Assembly: GCA_900074885.1 (NCBI GenBank) | Contig: FJUW01000062.1 | Span: 459,394 to 523,393 of the forward strand | Length of the DNA stretch: 64,000 nt | DNA from: Rhynchosporium graminicola | Taxonomy: Eukaryota; Ascomycota; Leotiomycetes; Helotiales; Ploettnerulaceae | Reading direction: 5' to 3' | In this document: piece by piece, positions 12,657 to 25,594 of the stretch | How positions within the stretch are numbered: the stretch's first letter is position 1 | How the letters are laid out: each line of letters begins with the position of its first letter | Notes under the pieces: generated by a model | Told to the model about the DNA's origin: nothing | What the model saw: the letters and a program-made list of their open reading frames with translations, nothing else | Database searches by the model: none | Position numbers and translations under genes: made by a program

Positions 12657-14171
12657 TCAAAGATAGATATAACAGAAAGGTCCTTTCACAGTATTCATCA
12701 AGTCCCTAATTTTATACGTTGGCTGAGCCGAGTAACCAAGATCCACAATATCATCTAAGGTCGTGTTTGCGGAGGGCGGCAGATTTAGAAAAGTATTCGT
12801 GCCGTGAAGAGCATACTGTCGAGTTGCTGGGTCCTGCGCTTGCCTACCGCACACTCAGTATTGTTCCATTTCCCCAGAGTCAGCTTCATTGGTGACTTAC
12901 CAGAGAGTCCACATTCGATCAACTTGCGCGTGGTGTAGATAAAATGATGGGTCTCCAGGAGAAGTGAAAAAATCTCCTCCAGGATCACCTCCAATTGTAA
13001 AGTGGCCACCGCCGTGAGGGGCGAGATCACCTGTTCCGTCTCCCTCTAAATCGTTCTGAAAATCGAGAATAGTCTTTCTTTGAGTCATGAGATCTAGCTC
13101 AGATTAAAAGCAGTTCTTCAAAGCTCCTAAGTAAAGCAGAATCTTACTAAAAATCCTCTTGTAATTGCAATAGGTCAGAGAGGGGTATGGCCCGATATCT
13201 CGCTTCAAACACCGAGGATTATAACCACGCCCACCATCAGGGCCAGGAGCACCTGTAAATAGTCCGAGTGGTCCTAGATTGACTGTTAAGTTTGCGAACG
13301 GGCCTTTCTGGACGCAACCGCCTCCAAGTCCTGGAGGAAGAACGGTCGGAGGACCGCTACCGAGTGGTGGTGGCAAGACAAGTCCATCGTGTGGAATAGG
13401 TGCCCCGTTTCCTCCGAGTGAGTATGCACTACCATCAAAGAGTGGCGAGTCTTGCGGAGCAGCCGCCCATTTGCTCCCTACAGTTGCATTGGTTAGTCTT
13501 TTGTTCAGTTCAGGACCATATTTCACGGAAAAGAATAAGCTTTCCGAGAAGAAGAACAGATACGTACAGTCCCAATAAGGCTGATATCCATTGTAGCCAC
13601 ACTCGTTACGAAGGGCCTGCTCATATTCCCATGTGAAAGACCGATGCCACGACAAGAACGTTCCACTAAAATGAATGAAAAGCGTCGAGTTCAGATGTGT
13701 CGCTACAAAATCATCGAACTTTCCTCGTCAGCAACAGATTTAGCTCCGCAAAATCTCCGGAATAAGACATACTCTGGATCGAACACCAGGAAAAAGCGAT
13801 GTTGGGGTTCTCGCCGGCTTGTTTGTCAAGCATTGGACTGCATCCGTGTACGCCTTTCGCTCTTTCTTACTAAGATCTCCGCTATGAAATGGATTATGGT
13901 GAGTCTTAAATACATGGATGAAGCCACTTTCTGGGTTTGAGCTGTTTCAATGAACTTACAATTCCCTTCTGATAGCGATGTTCCTGATATTACAAGAAGC
14001 CTTCAAACCACGCTTGTTTAGTGCTTGTTCTTTGACTTCCAGTTGCTGCAGAACATCAGCAGAAGCTTTGTTCAAAATTCCGTTCAGTTCTGCTTCGAAG
14101 TCCGTTGAAGCATAGACACTTGAGCGAACGAGTGAGATCACGATTGTGATCGTAACGAACAAAGACCTCAT
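12657..14171 (-). CDS. short secreted tyrosinase / catechol oxidase
   Basis: A type-3 copper enzyme expected to oxidise phenols or catechols to quinones. Six exons (14171-13960, 13881-13773, 13718-13568, 13477-13148, 13093-12901, 12843-12657) join in phase to 393 residues; all introns are 54-90 bases. A signal peptide ends near SSVYA. The CuA site has H115, H123 and H132 (ATH, IH..G, WHR), followed by ECGY and PYWDW. CuB has H294 and H298 (PHGGGH) and H321-H322 before DRMW; GGDPGGDFF and SPGDP are also present. The protein ends in GPFCYIYL, so it lacks the long C-terminal shielding domain of classical fungal tyrosinases. In this it resembles short secreted catechol oxidases of Aspergillus. 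No neighbouring pigment genes are visible, and the copper ligands are all intact. Confidence 0.93.
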
Positions 14172-17100
14172 GTTGAGATCAACCTAAATGAACTTGGATA
14201 ATTTGATGTGTACTAAGCGGGATAATCAAGTGTAGTAGAGATAACAGCTCAAACCAACTCAAGTGTCATTCATTGGAAGGGGAAGTCCTTTCATAGTTAT
14301 AGGCCCACTGACAGGCAAAATTGGCAACTACCACTTGCTGGCCTTGCTTTTGCAGCTGCGCCCTTCCTTAACATAGCGTTTTGCATAATGGAGTACCCTT
14401 ATTCCCCTAAACAGGCCAAACTTTGACTCATTATTTCGCAAACTCGTGGTCTTCGATATGCCACAATTGAGTCTTATCTCAGCATCCCTCCACTGCATGA
14501 TATACCAAACTTCGTAAGAACCGGACCGAGCTCCGAGGATAAAATTATCTCTGCGATTGGTGGTAAGGCTAAATGATATCCGATATATTGTCTTGTGTCA
14601 CCCGAGAGATGCGCGGTCATGCTTGGCTTACATGCACGATCCAATCTGGTCATTTCGTCGCCCTGCTCTTGAGGACAATTGAAATTCGTGGCGCTATCTG
14701 CTGATACACCGAGGTTTCGGCGTCGTGAACACGTTGCGTGATATATATAGCGACTTTGAGGTTGGAGCAGAAGAAACGCCCTAATGAAGGACTGTCTCCT
14801 GGTGATGAGACCGGACAGTTTACGCTTGTGTGTATTGTGGCCAAAGAAATGGAAGCTGACTGGGAGCCTGTATTTGATTAAAGTGGCTTTGTATTCGATT
14901 TTTTGCAAGTCGTAGATTCGTATGCTGAGGTAACGTTACTTCAGTCTTCAGTCGAGTCAGAGTCGACCAACAACACGAGAGCGAAACATAACACCTTTGA
15001 TGATTAGCGCATAATTTTTTTGAAATTTTTGGATATAGTGAAGGATTACATGCTTCTCTGGCTGGAGCGATACAGAACCAGTGACACTAGTCAAATCTTT
15101 CTCCGAATTGGTGTAGCTGTAGCTGGAGGCGTCAATGGCATGTCTTGACTGGAAGGATCCGTAATATTCTTACTACATCGGTTAGATGCAACACCTATAA
15201 TACTCGCTGATAAAATTTCCCAAAGAAGGCATTTTCATTATGTGCATAATTAATTTTCTATCCGGCCAAGCACGGAAATCTGCTTCTAATCCTTGAAGCA
15301 CGTACTGCTCGTCAATTAGCAAAGCATATTCTGCCGAATATGGCATTTTAGTTACAGTCCATACAATCCAAAGAGAGTCTCCCGAGCTCCGTTCCTACCA
15401 ACGCGGCATTCAGTAGCCTAGACGATTATTGTATCATCTCAATTTAAGTGATGACCTCGAAGGCAAAGTATCCAATTTTCGGAATGATTGAGTGCAAGAA
15501 AGGAGATCAGGCTGAAAATCGTTGCAGTGATCTGTCTCACTAATGAATAGTACATGAACACCAAGATCTGTGTAGACTTCGCAGCAACGTTGTTTATAGA
15601 GTCTCCGAGTTTGAGATTGTTCGTTCGAGGGTTGCTGCCGTGGAGAAGAAGGTAAAATAGTGCCGGCAAGTTGCTAGGGACGTATTCCCGGCGCTCGTAT
15701 TATGCTTTTCTGGCAGAATATTGACATCAATGATCTCGTTTAATAAGCTGGCTCAAATATGAAATATGTACTTAAATTTTCTGGAGGCTAGTGTGGAAGC
15801 AGCCTATGGAATGATGGAAACCAATCCGTCGGAAGTTCGGTGCTGCGTCGGTTCGCTTCGGCAATTTTTGAAAGTAAATAACTATCGGTCTTGGCACACC
15901 ATCAATCTTCAAGTCTCTAATGGCTCCTCTGAATTTGGGACTGTCGATATCTTCCCGATGGAATCCACACATCTTCATATGGAAGATATAAGTTCCACTT
16001 TCATATTTCATACGAGTTCAGGGCTCCTGCAAATTTGTTGACTGAAATCGAAAGGTGGTCAACCTAAGGGAGATGTGAAATCAATGAAACTAGCGTTAAT
16101 GTTCGTTCGATGAGATCACTTTGACTGAAGAACAGCGTAGGGACAGTCCTTGATACATCCAAATATAACGCTTGACTCTTCAATTATGAAGTTCCTCTCA
16201 AATCTCGCTACTAACGGATTCTTGAAGATACCTCTTTTTACCTTTCATCTCTTCGAAAAGTATTCCCAACACCTGATCAGCTGCATGTTATCTATCGCCG
16301 AGGACAACTTTTTGCATAGCGGCATAATGCTGGCATAAGTCGAAGAGGATCTCGTTCCTGAGAAGCTCACTGGCACAGCTTTGAAAGGTTGCTTAGCGAT
16401 TCCGGTGTCAAGTTCAGCCAACACTGGCATAGTATCTGCATCACTTATTAATTATAGGCAGAGGGTGGACAAAGTTAATGGTCCAGTGCCATGGGTTACT
16501 TGTAACTACAAAATGACCTTGATACTCTTTCATTCCCAAATTACAATCCTCAATGCTTTGAGATAAAACAGGGTTTCATGTCAAAGACAAGCACCGAATG
16601 AATCTATCAATCTCCACAAAGGATCAAATGATAGACGCTTTGTTACCGAAGGAAATTTGCATTCTTTGACTCCAAGCTAGGGTCTTAGCTATTGCCGCCT
16701 CTGAGGAAGAAGCGGGGTAGAGTCAACGAAAGGTGGTTTTGAGGTCATGAGAACCTAACGTCTGGAAGAAATGAGCTAGATGTGCGAGATCAGCATTGTG
16801 TTTGCTTTCGAGCTGTGCCTTTAGCTGAGTTATAAACTCACAAGGGGTAATGTTCCAAGTGTTTTCCCTTCAAAATGTCACTACGATTCATGATCTGAAG
16901 ATGACCCTTTTGTTTATTCACACTCCAATTTGGAAAGGTTGCGAAGATATCCTCTGGCGCGAGTTCAAATTCCGCGAAGCGTGAGTCGGTGCAAGATATA
17001 TCTTGCGTTCTAATTGATCTACATTGGCAGCTGTATCGCAGGGCAGGTTCCTAAGTCTTTCGATCTGAAACTTGTGTGAGAGAAGAAGAAATAATGGCAA

Positions 17101-17654
17101 CTAAACATTCTACATCCTTACACAAGCAAAACCCACCTGTGGAAAAGATGACAGTTCATATCCAGAATAACAGAATTTTACCAAGTACCTCTCCAATACT
17201 TTACCCTCCGCATTCAAAGAAATTGCTCAACACTGGGTGCTATGCGCGCCGTATACATAAATTCTCTGTCGTCTCAACACACTCCGATAGGATTTGAGCC
17301 TAGTAATTTCCGTCCATTCAAGCATGAAATCTAAATCCTCTTGGAACCCAACCCAGCGCTTATAAATTAAATACGTTCATCTGAAGCAAAATTAGATTCG
17401 GAGTATGAGGCACAGGTCAAACGGAGCACCCTGCAGACCCTGTTGTGCTGCAACAACGGCGCTGTAAGAGCCACTTGATACCAACAGTGCGCGGCGCAGC
17501 TGCTGTATCAAGTAGGCTCCCAACACCACCAAAGGAAACTGACTATCAAAGAACGAAAGAAAAACAAATACACAAAGATATACAGATAATTTGCAGGCGC
17601 ACTCGAAATAGAAGCCGTCTACTATTCCTTGGAAAAGAAGTCAGCTGAGCTTAG
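14172..17654. other. gene-poor region
   Basis: About 3.5 kb has only short overlapping frames, for example 14474-14908 minus and 15766-16041 plus, with no domain, signal peptide or consistent exon chain. I see nothing supportable. Confidence 0.45.
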
Positions 17655-17729
17655 AAGGAGGCGATCAGTGTGGAGACAGCGAGATTCGCGAGACTGGCAA
17701 GGCTGAAAACAAGAGATCTGGAAGCACAA

Positions 17730-18266
17730 ATGGCACAACAACATCACCAGAATCCTTCGATACCCCTCGCTAGACTCTCGCAGAGATTACCTCCTCTTCC
17801 ATTATACATTCCTATGACCGAAGAACCGATCCTACTTCCTCACCTATCAATTTCTACACAAATACCATATCACGACGACCCTGCAGAAGATGAGCATACC
17901 TCATCTCAGCCACCTGGCTATGAGCCAATGTACGACTACCTACGATCCCATCAGCGGATATCCGAAGTACCTACCAATCGACAATGCCCAAACACCCCAT
18001 ACTTATCGATACCCGAAGAACAGTATCGCGACGAGTCGTTCGTCGTGACGATCATTGATGGCGATTCAGGACAACAACCTCCATCCTACAACGAATTATA
18101 TCGTCAGAATGAACAAGAGAGGGACAGATTGATGCGGGAATTTGAGATCGAAGGCACCCCCTCCGAGCAATTGGAGGAGATGGTGAAATGGGTCGTTTCT
18201 ATGCTTTTGATTTGCTTTACAGTCGCTTTTGCGGGAACGGCGTTCAATTGGGGTCGGCCTAGTTGA
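17730..18266 (+). CDS. PPxY-motif single-span membrane protein
   Basis: From the ATG at 17730 the frame encodes 178 residues; it is open upstream to 17655 and may begin in an earlier exon ending at a CTTAG acceptor. The long N-terminal part is soluble and rich in Pro, Glu and Gln. It carries two PPxY motifs (PPGYEPMYDY and PPSYNELY), which in fungi bind WW domains of Rsp5/NEDD4-type ubiquitin ligases. One membrane span (VVSMLLICFTVAFAGTAF) lies near the C-terminus and ends in NWGRPS. Such layout is seen in adaptors for ubiquitin ligases, but that role is an inference. The C-terminal GTAFNWGR matches GTVFNWGR of the minus-strand gene at 31.2 kb, so the two are probably relatives. Confidence 0.65.
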   Translation: MAQQHHQNPSIPLARLSQRLPPLPLYIPMTEEPILLPHLSISTQIPYHDDPAEDEHTSSQPPGYEPMYDYLRSHQRISEVPTNRQCPNTPYLSIPEEQYRDESFVVTIIDGDSGQQPPSYNELYRQNEQERDRLMREFEIEGTPSEQLEEMVKWVVSMLLICFTVAFAGTAFNWGRPS

Positions 18267-19695
18267 GCTAAGCTCGGGGGATTGTGTTGATATCTCTACC
18301 CTGGGTTTACGAGTGGAATGAAGCACAGGGAGTTTGGAGTCTGGCATGGGAGTCAACCTTCAATTGATTACGAGAACAGAAAGGTTTGAATGGTGGCATT
18401 AACTAGATCCTCAAGGAAATTTCAATTATTTAGACAGCATCGCATCCACGTTCTTGAAAGTGCCTGCTCTACGATCCTTCTCCACAACGCTGTCTCGCCA
18501 TTCCATTTGATTTCAATACGTCGTCATACATTAACAGTCTAGTGGCACCGGCTCCACTACGTAGTTTCGCAGATGTTGAGCTCTCATCAGTGTTGAAGCT
18601 TTGGTAATCTCTCGAGATACTTCGCAATATTATCTTATGATTATACTTCCGGTCAAGTGCATTATCTTCCTTCTCGGTCAAAATTGTGGCTCTGCAGACT
18701 ATGATAGAGACGGTACTTTTGTGAGTTGATTTTGTATTACGTTTCGCTGATGATCAAAAGGTATTGCATTACACGATACATCTTCATACCTTCCGAACAC
18801 GAGTATTCTTTCAATGGTTATTATACGCATAAGTCTGGCCCCTGCGCGTACTTGGAGGCATTGCGCGGATTTGATCATGTCTATGCCCGAGATTACTTCC
18901 GATTGTTAAGTGATGTCTCATACTCAGCGGGGCTTCAGCTGGTTGTTTTTCTGAAGCGTCTATTGTAAGTGCTCTCATAAATTCCCACAAATCTACAATT
19001 AACACATACAATTTGGCAATATCCCTTTGACGATAGTTCACTGCGATCAACGCGACCTCGAGACGTATCTTCGATTAAGGTCATTGTTGACTTCGCGTAA
19101 ATTCGGTTGTTAAACAAGTTGCATAAACGCAGTCTATTTAGTCAGCCATTCGGTTTCTGGAAACAACGAGATATCAGAGTCCTCGTTCCTAGTAGTGATG
19201 AGAAAATGCTATGCATCAAGTGCACTCTTAGCTCAGACTGCTTGCCTATCGGTCTAGGTGAAAACAGGCAGCTGTATTAAAAACTAGGAATAATCCCTTC
19301 TCCTCCGGGCCACTAATGTGCACATGATTTCTGCTCAACATACCTAGAAAGTAAATCACATTTTATATCCCGTTCGATCTGCTAACTAGACAAGAGGAAG
19401 ATCTTGATAATAAGTGACTCACGTGATTTCGCATGTACTGTTCCCACAGCTTGGCATTGTCGAGAGATACCAAGGTGCATCGTATCGCATCTTAACTTCT
19501 AACAACAACCCCGCCTGCATTGTGTACCACCTCTTCTGTGTTATCTTTCCGTCTTCGATCAACTGTTTTTACCCTGTGCTTTCATATTTAGCAATGTACA
19601 TAGCATTGAATAAAGTCCTTCAAGCCCTTCTTGCTCCGCATTGATCCCATCTCATCACCAGAACTCTCCCTATCACTAATTACCAATTACTCATC
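18267..19695. other. intergenic region
   Basis: I see no supported gene; the frames around 18726-19117 on both strands overlap one another and have no features. Confidence 0.5.
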
Positions 19696-21605
19696 ATGGC
19701 AGCTACAGTGACTACAGGTTCTCGTGCGGCCTGGCAGGAAGTAGCAGCAGATGGACGGAGACACTGGGATACAACAATCGCAGCCATTGAACCGCCTTCG
19801 CCTGAGATCAACGCCATACTCCCCAACCCCAACACCATCCCGCTGGCAAAGAAGTACTTGACGGTAGAGGAGATTGCGACTACGGAGAGCTGTGCAGAGG
19901 ATCTTGTCGTGCAACTTTCAGATGGAAAGCTCTCCTCTACGACAGCCATGAAAGGCTTTCTATGCCCTGCAGCACTTGCCCGAAAAGCTGTCCATACCTT
20001 TTTCCATACATATACAGCAACCAGCTAGTTGTACCCAGACGACTTGTATCACGGAATTTCACCCATCACGCACACCTGAACGAGCAGGATTCCTCGATGT
20101 ATATCTCACCAAACACAAGTAATCCATCGGCCCTCTCCATGGTATACCTACAAGCGTCAAGGAACACATCGGCATGAAAGGGCTCGATCTGAATGCTGGC
20201 TTCGTGGCTTTGGGTTGGGACTGTGGCAGAAGAAGATGCACTCATTCTACAGATACTATGGAAAGCTGGGGCTGTGTTCTTTGCTAGAACCACGCAATCA
20301 CAGATGTTGATGCATTTGGAAATCAGTGGCAACCTATACAGGTAAGCTATTATGGCTTGAAGAAGCAAAGCCATGCTAATTGGGAATAGGGTTACCACGC
20401 AGCCGTTCAATTCAACCTTGATTAGTGGAGAATCTTCTGGAGGCGAAGGGACAGACTGAATATCGGAGAAGCTGTTTAGGAATAAGGCACTGATATTGGG
20501 GTCCCATTCGAAGTCCTGCTGCGAATAATGGTTTGGGTTACATTTGCAACCCTTAGAACAACTATCGACCTTCAGCCAGGTTTATATTTCGCATGAAACC
20601 ATCATCTGGCCGACTGCCTATGGGTGGAAGGTCTGCTACAATGCTTGCAGCTGAGCACATCCTCGCGGCAGTTGGGCCGATCTCGACGAGTCTAGATGGC
20701 TGCAAATTGTTCATGAAGACCCTGTTCGACGATAAGCCTTGGATGCAAGAGCCATTCCTCCTGCTCTATCCCTGGAAATTACAAGATCTTTAGAGTGGTT
20801 GGAAGCTGGAAATCGCGGTCCTTTGGGATGAAGGTGTTGTGGCGCCACATCCACCTGTATCGAAGGCTTTGACGCAAGTCGTCGATAAGTTGAAGGCGAG
20901 TGAGAATATTGAAATTATCGACTGGAAGCCGTTCCAGCATGATATTGCTTGAGAAATCCTTGTAAGTACTCGCATCTTTGGGAAAAGAAGCCTAGCTGAA
21001 CATTTCCAGGCAAGTCTCTATTTCTGCGATGGTGCCGAGGAAGAAGAAGCTGCAACAACCGTATCCTCTGAGCCTTTACGGACCTCTTTCAAAGCATATC
21101 CTCCACGAAAATCCAACACGTCGAACATCATACAATTTCCTCCCCTTGGTGGGCTACCAAACGTCGAGACAAGTGCCGAGCCGATTAATAATGATATTTG
21201 GAATGAGACCGCCACTTCTGTGGGATCAAATGGAGACTTCGAGAATATTGTCGACGTCATGTTGAGTCCAGTAGGTCCATCAGCTGCACCCAAAATTGAC
21301 ACCGCAAAGTGGTCGGGATATTCATCTCAGTGGATCTTGTCGGACTATCCAGCTTTAGTTCTCCCAGTCGATAAAGTTGATGTCGACAAGGACGGTGAGA
21401 AGGTGATATACAAACCTCGAGATGAAAAAGATCTGTATAATTGGAGTCTATGGGAGAGGTATGGACCAGAAGGATACAAGGATGCCCCGAATAGTGTACA
21501 GCTAATTGGCAGGCGGTGAGTTCGCCTCATAATATCGAGCTGGCAAACTCAACAGCTTGTAGCTATGAAGACGAAAGAGTCATACAGGCTCTTGAGATCG
21601 TGTAG
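19696..21605 (+). pseudogene. amidase (acetamidase-type, amidase signature family) pseudogene
   Basis: Intact members hydrolyse carboxamides with a Ser-cisSer-Lys centre. Family blocks appear in the right order but in different frames: an N-terminal LTVEEIATTESCAEDLV block, then LDVYLTKHK, an in-frame TAA, and SIGPLHGIPTSVKEH with the catalytic-Lys region. A one-base shift precedes EEDALILQILWKAGAVFF. The signature SGESSGGEG follows at 20424-20450, then RSPAANNG, GRLPMGGRSATMLAAEHI, IIDWKPFQHD and C-terminal ILSDYPALVLPV and YEDERVIQALEIV. Old introns survive, including one with GTAAGC and TAATAG-like ends before the signature block and one with GTGAGT after GRR at 21518. Several stops and shifts make it nonfunctional as it stands. 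Confidence 0.9.
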
Positions 21606-23475
21606 TAAGAAGTGCGATTGCCCTTCGTGGACTACATCTAGGATAGTCCTTGGTTACTCTCGGCAATCTCACTTAGCTGAAGGCCCAGCCACACTGTGGA
21701 CCTTTCCGTGTACATCTTTGACCTAATATTGCCGGCAGTACATCCAAGTCAAGTGACTGGACTATCGGAGCGCAGACTTGCTACCGTCACAAGTATAAAC
21801 TTCTGTCGGATGACAGCTGTGTGACGCGCTGTAGCCGCACATTCCGACCTCAAGCAAGATGTCGGCTTTTGCTTTCCGACCCCGTAGCTGTTCACTTTGC
21901 TAATAGTGGCGATTATCTTTTGAGTTAAGTGTATCTACCTTAGATGTCATATTTGATTCGATGCACCTTGACCGCATCCACCATCACTGATAATCGTCGA
22001 ATACTAAGTAAACTTTGTCACATACATTTTCCATGGCACTACTTCACGACTAATAAATTATTTCAGCCTCGCACTTGAAAGAATAGTCTTCTGTAATGTA
22101 TTCTTTCACTCCACTCTTTAACAATTAACTTTCCTCTCACCGATCATTCGTAGATCTCTAATCCCTGAATCGTGCAAGCGAGGCGAGCCACAGGAAGGGA
22201 CCACCCCGCATGGCCGTGTTGGTACCCCACGCGTGCCATGTTCGACAGATATTTGGAGTTGTGTATATTGGACCCTGTAGCACAGGTACATGACCTTGCG
22301 ACCTCGTGATGGTTTCTATCGCTGCAGCGTGAGTGATGGGATGCAGGAATGATTGGAGGGCGCAGCTTGCGATGGAGGGGTAGAAGGAGCGCATGCCTGG
22401 ATGTGGTCGAGACCGGGCGAGTTGTTCTATTGGAATTCAAAAATCTCGAATGACTTTGTTTCATTATCGGATTGTTCGCAGTCATCAGACTGGATGTAAA
22501 AGCGGGTACGACATGTCCCCGGCTCTTCACATTTCTCAAGATACAGTACCAATGACAAGCTTTCTTTCCGCTCTTCAGCAGACACCCCGGATTATTCTCT
22601 GAGCATGAGGACACGCGTCCGTTGCTCAACGGTGGTGTGTCCTGTGAGCATTGGATAGACGGGTTTGTCTATGTTTATTTAGCTTCACTTCACCGCAGCT
22701 CGCACACAGGCATTGTAGCTACGACAGGAGTTCCTGCACGCCATATCCATGTATGAAGCTCTGTTCACCGTCCCCCGCATACGAAATGGTGTATATGACC
22801 GCATAGATCATGCAGTGGCGTTTGAATTTAGCTAGTGCTACTGGACAATCTAGATACAGGAGAATGCAAGAAGCTGTATTTGATACCAAGTCCGAAACCT
22901 TTCTCTAGAAGAAAATGCTTTGTCAGTGGGTAGTAACCATATGAGAACCTTGCGGGCTTAGAGTTAGAAAACATAGAGTGGTAGAGGAAGGTACTTTATG
23001 CACTACTGCCCAAGCGTAATTGAAAAGAGATAAAAATCAAGATATACTCGAATGGGGGAGGAGTTGAAGTCCCACGTGCTAGGTTGGGATGTATATTATA
23101 GATATGTCGCCACTAACTGCCTGTCTTGCGAACGAGTCAAGGTTTTCAATGGGTGACGCGAGGCGCGCGTTCGTGGGGGACAAGTCATAAAAGATAGGTC
23201 AAGTGCTTCGGTGTTTGACTGTATACTGGGTGTGGCGCCAAAGAGGTATTCGAAGTTCACCGCCGGTCGGCCGTTGAACAAGATATGTATATAACTTCCA
23301 TCGCCTCTCAAGAGTCTACGAAAAGATTAAACCTCGTGCTTTTCATATTATTACCATTATCATTTTCTTGGCTACTTTGGCACCCTTCGTACTTATAACC
23401 CACCTCGTATACCTCAATAGAAACAAAATTTGTTCAGATAAATCATCCTTTTTAGTTTCATCTTGACTGATCGAA
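21606..23475. other. intergenic region
   Basis: I see no gene. The minus-strand frame at 22144-22629 has no supporting features. The last few hundred bases should hold the promoter of the glutamate-rich gene. Confidence 0.5.
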
Positions 23476-24993
23476 ATGGCGGATATTACTGAAACTCAAG
23501 TTCCCTCTTCCGAGTCATTCTCTGAGCGTGAAGCCGCTGTAAGTGTTTCCCTACACTCGTCACCTTCTTCCTGTTTGTCGAAAGGTCATTATGCACTTCG
23601 TTGACCTCATCCTGGACCATCCAGTCGGGTTTATCGTTCCAAACTAATGCTTTTCTCAAGCTCGATGCCCGCTCCAAGGCACTCGATGAACGTGAAGCCT
23701 CTTTGGACACCCGAGAAGCTACACTTGTCGAGCGCGAGGCTGCATTAAGCCCAGCTGCTTCCGATGAGGTGAAGGAGGAAGCCGCAGTTGAGAGTGCGCC
23801 TGTCGAGGAGACTAAGGAAGAAGAGACCAAACAGGAGGAAGTGAAGGAGGAAGCTGCTGTTGAGAGTGCGCCTGTTGAGGCGACTAAGGAAGAAGAGACC
23901 AAACAGGAGGAATTAAAGGAGGAGGTCAAGGAGGAGGAAGTCAAGGAAGACGAAGTCAAGGAGGAGAAGATTGAAGAGACAGCACCTGCTGTCGAAGAAG
24001 CGGCCAAAGTCGAGGAGCCAGCTGCCATTGAGGAAGTTAAGAGCGAAGAAAAGACCGAGGAAAGCGTACCTGCTGAGGAGGAGAAGACTGAAGAAAGTGC
24101 GCCCGTTGAGGCCGAGAAAGAAATTGAGGCTGCACCAGAAGTCAGCGAGCCAGAGAAACAGGCAGAATCCAAAGAAGTTTCTGAGTCTATCCCAGCAGAA
24201 GAGACTATCGCCGCACACGTCGAGGAGCCAACTTCAAATGTGGACGAGACACCTGCTGTCGCTGAGCCAGCTCAAGAAGAATCTTTCGCCCCTGCGGATG
24301 AGTTTCCCACTCCAGCCCCAGTGACCGACATCGAGACCCCAGCCGCGATCGAAGAAGAGCCCGTCTTTGCACCGGTCGAAAGTGTCAACGAGGAGGAAGT
24401 TAAGGAGGAGGGAGTTAAGGAGACACCGGTAAGTCATCAATATGTCTCCTTCGGACTGCTGGTACCGAGAATCGAATTACACTTTTTGTGGGAAAGGGAA
24501 GCTAATTTGATTTTTAGGCTGAGGAGTCGAAACCTGTCGAGTCGGAGACCAGTGAGCATGCCCCTGCTGTACGTATTCTTTCCAGTGTATATGTTTCGCG
24601 CATAAATGAGATCAACGGCTGACTTTGAAGTAGGCTGAGAAATCGGCTCCCGTCGAGGCGGAATCAGTCGTTCAAGCGCCTGTCGCTGATGAAGAGACAT
24701 CCGCGCCAGCTGTAAGAACTCACCACTCATTCATCATCAAATAGATGCTGACGATTTACCAACAGGTCGAGATACCCGCTAAGACCTCCGAGAACACTTC
24801 TGCATCAGAAGTTGAAGAGACTCAAGCCCCTGTTGTCGTCGAGGAAGAGACAACTCTAGCTGAGGCGGAATATCAAGAGGAAGAGCCAAAGAAAGAGGAG
24901 AACTCCACCTCTGCCACCGAAAACCCTGTCAACGAGCAGACTGTCGATATTCCCGTTGCTTCGCACGCGGCTCCTCAGCCGATTGTTGTTTGA
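23476..24993 (+). CDS. glutamate-rich low-complexity repeat protein
   Basis: Five exons (23476-23538, 23661-24428, 24518-24568, 24634-24711, 24766-24993) all join at phase 0 with good GTAAGT/GTACGT/GTAAGA donors, giving 395 residues. The start has MADITETQVPSSE. Early residues form a helical stretch with repeated DEREASLDTREATLVEREA heptad-like units, which could be a coiled coil. The rest is Glu/Lys/Ala/Pro/Val-rich with recurrent ESAPVE and KEE units and no signal peptide or membrane span. I do not recognise a family; it is probably disordered and cytosolic or nuclear. The short exons begin alike (AEESKP, AEKSAP), suggesting that exons grew by repeat expansion. Confidence 0.75.
23769..23912 (+). 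repeat. 72-base in-frame tandem duplication
   Basis: Two adjacent 72-base copies lie at 23769-23840 and 23841-23912 within the glutamate-rich gene. They differ at only a few positions, and each encodes a 24-residue unit of Glu, Lys and Ala. Confidence 0.85.
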
Positions 24994-25594
24994 CTAGGCC
25001 GGCTTTTCGGAAGAGGGTAGGCGAAGACGGCGACCTTCCCTGAGTAGCAATGAATTGCGGAATTGTATTTTGGATCAGATGATGCATGTTGAGCTGATGA
25101 CTGATGTAAATATCTCGACTGGGCGACTGTGGGGTGAACGATACGGTAAATTGACATCTGATGAACACACATCTGTTTTACATGATTTTTCTGATTGGTT
25201 ATGGAATTCTTGATGCCTTGCGAGCGAGCATAGATTGCGTGTCCCCTTCTATATTTGAGCATAGTTTGTTTTATGAAAGTGGTTTCGTTGCAAAAACATA
25301 CAATAAATCAATATCTTCCTTACAAATTGTGAGACCCACCTAACTTATTTCCGTGCGTATATGATGCAAAATCTGTTAGAGTTCATATATCCCGTAAAAA
25401 TTAGACAATTAGGAATATCAAGATCAAAGAACATAGAGTAATTCAGCACGGCAGAGTTGAAGTCTTGCTCCTTTAACCTCGCGATGGTGTTCGCCTGTTG
25501 CCGCATGAATGGCACTTTTCTCCGTTCAAAAGGCCTCCCCACTTTATACAATATACTAATAGAAATAAGCCACCGTGAGTCATCTCAATCACCA
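24994..25594. other. intergenic region
   Basis: 3' flank of the glutamate-rich gene and upstream flank of the tRNA-like gene. I see nothing else. Confidence 0.5.

Noticed and set aside
14474..14908. 144-residue minus-strand frame
   Set aside because: It starts and ends without splice, signal or domain features, and overlapping frames of similar quality exist.
23486..24172. 228-residue Ser/Ala-rich minus-strand frame opposite the glutamate-rich gene
   Set aside because: It is antisense of GAG/GAA repeats and has no independent support.
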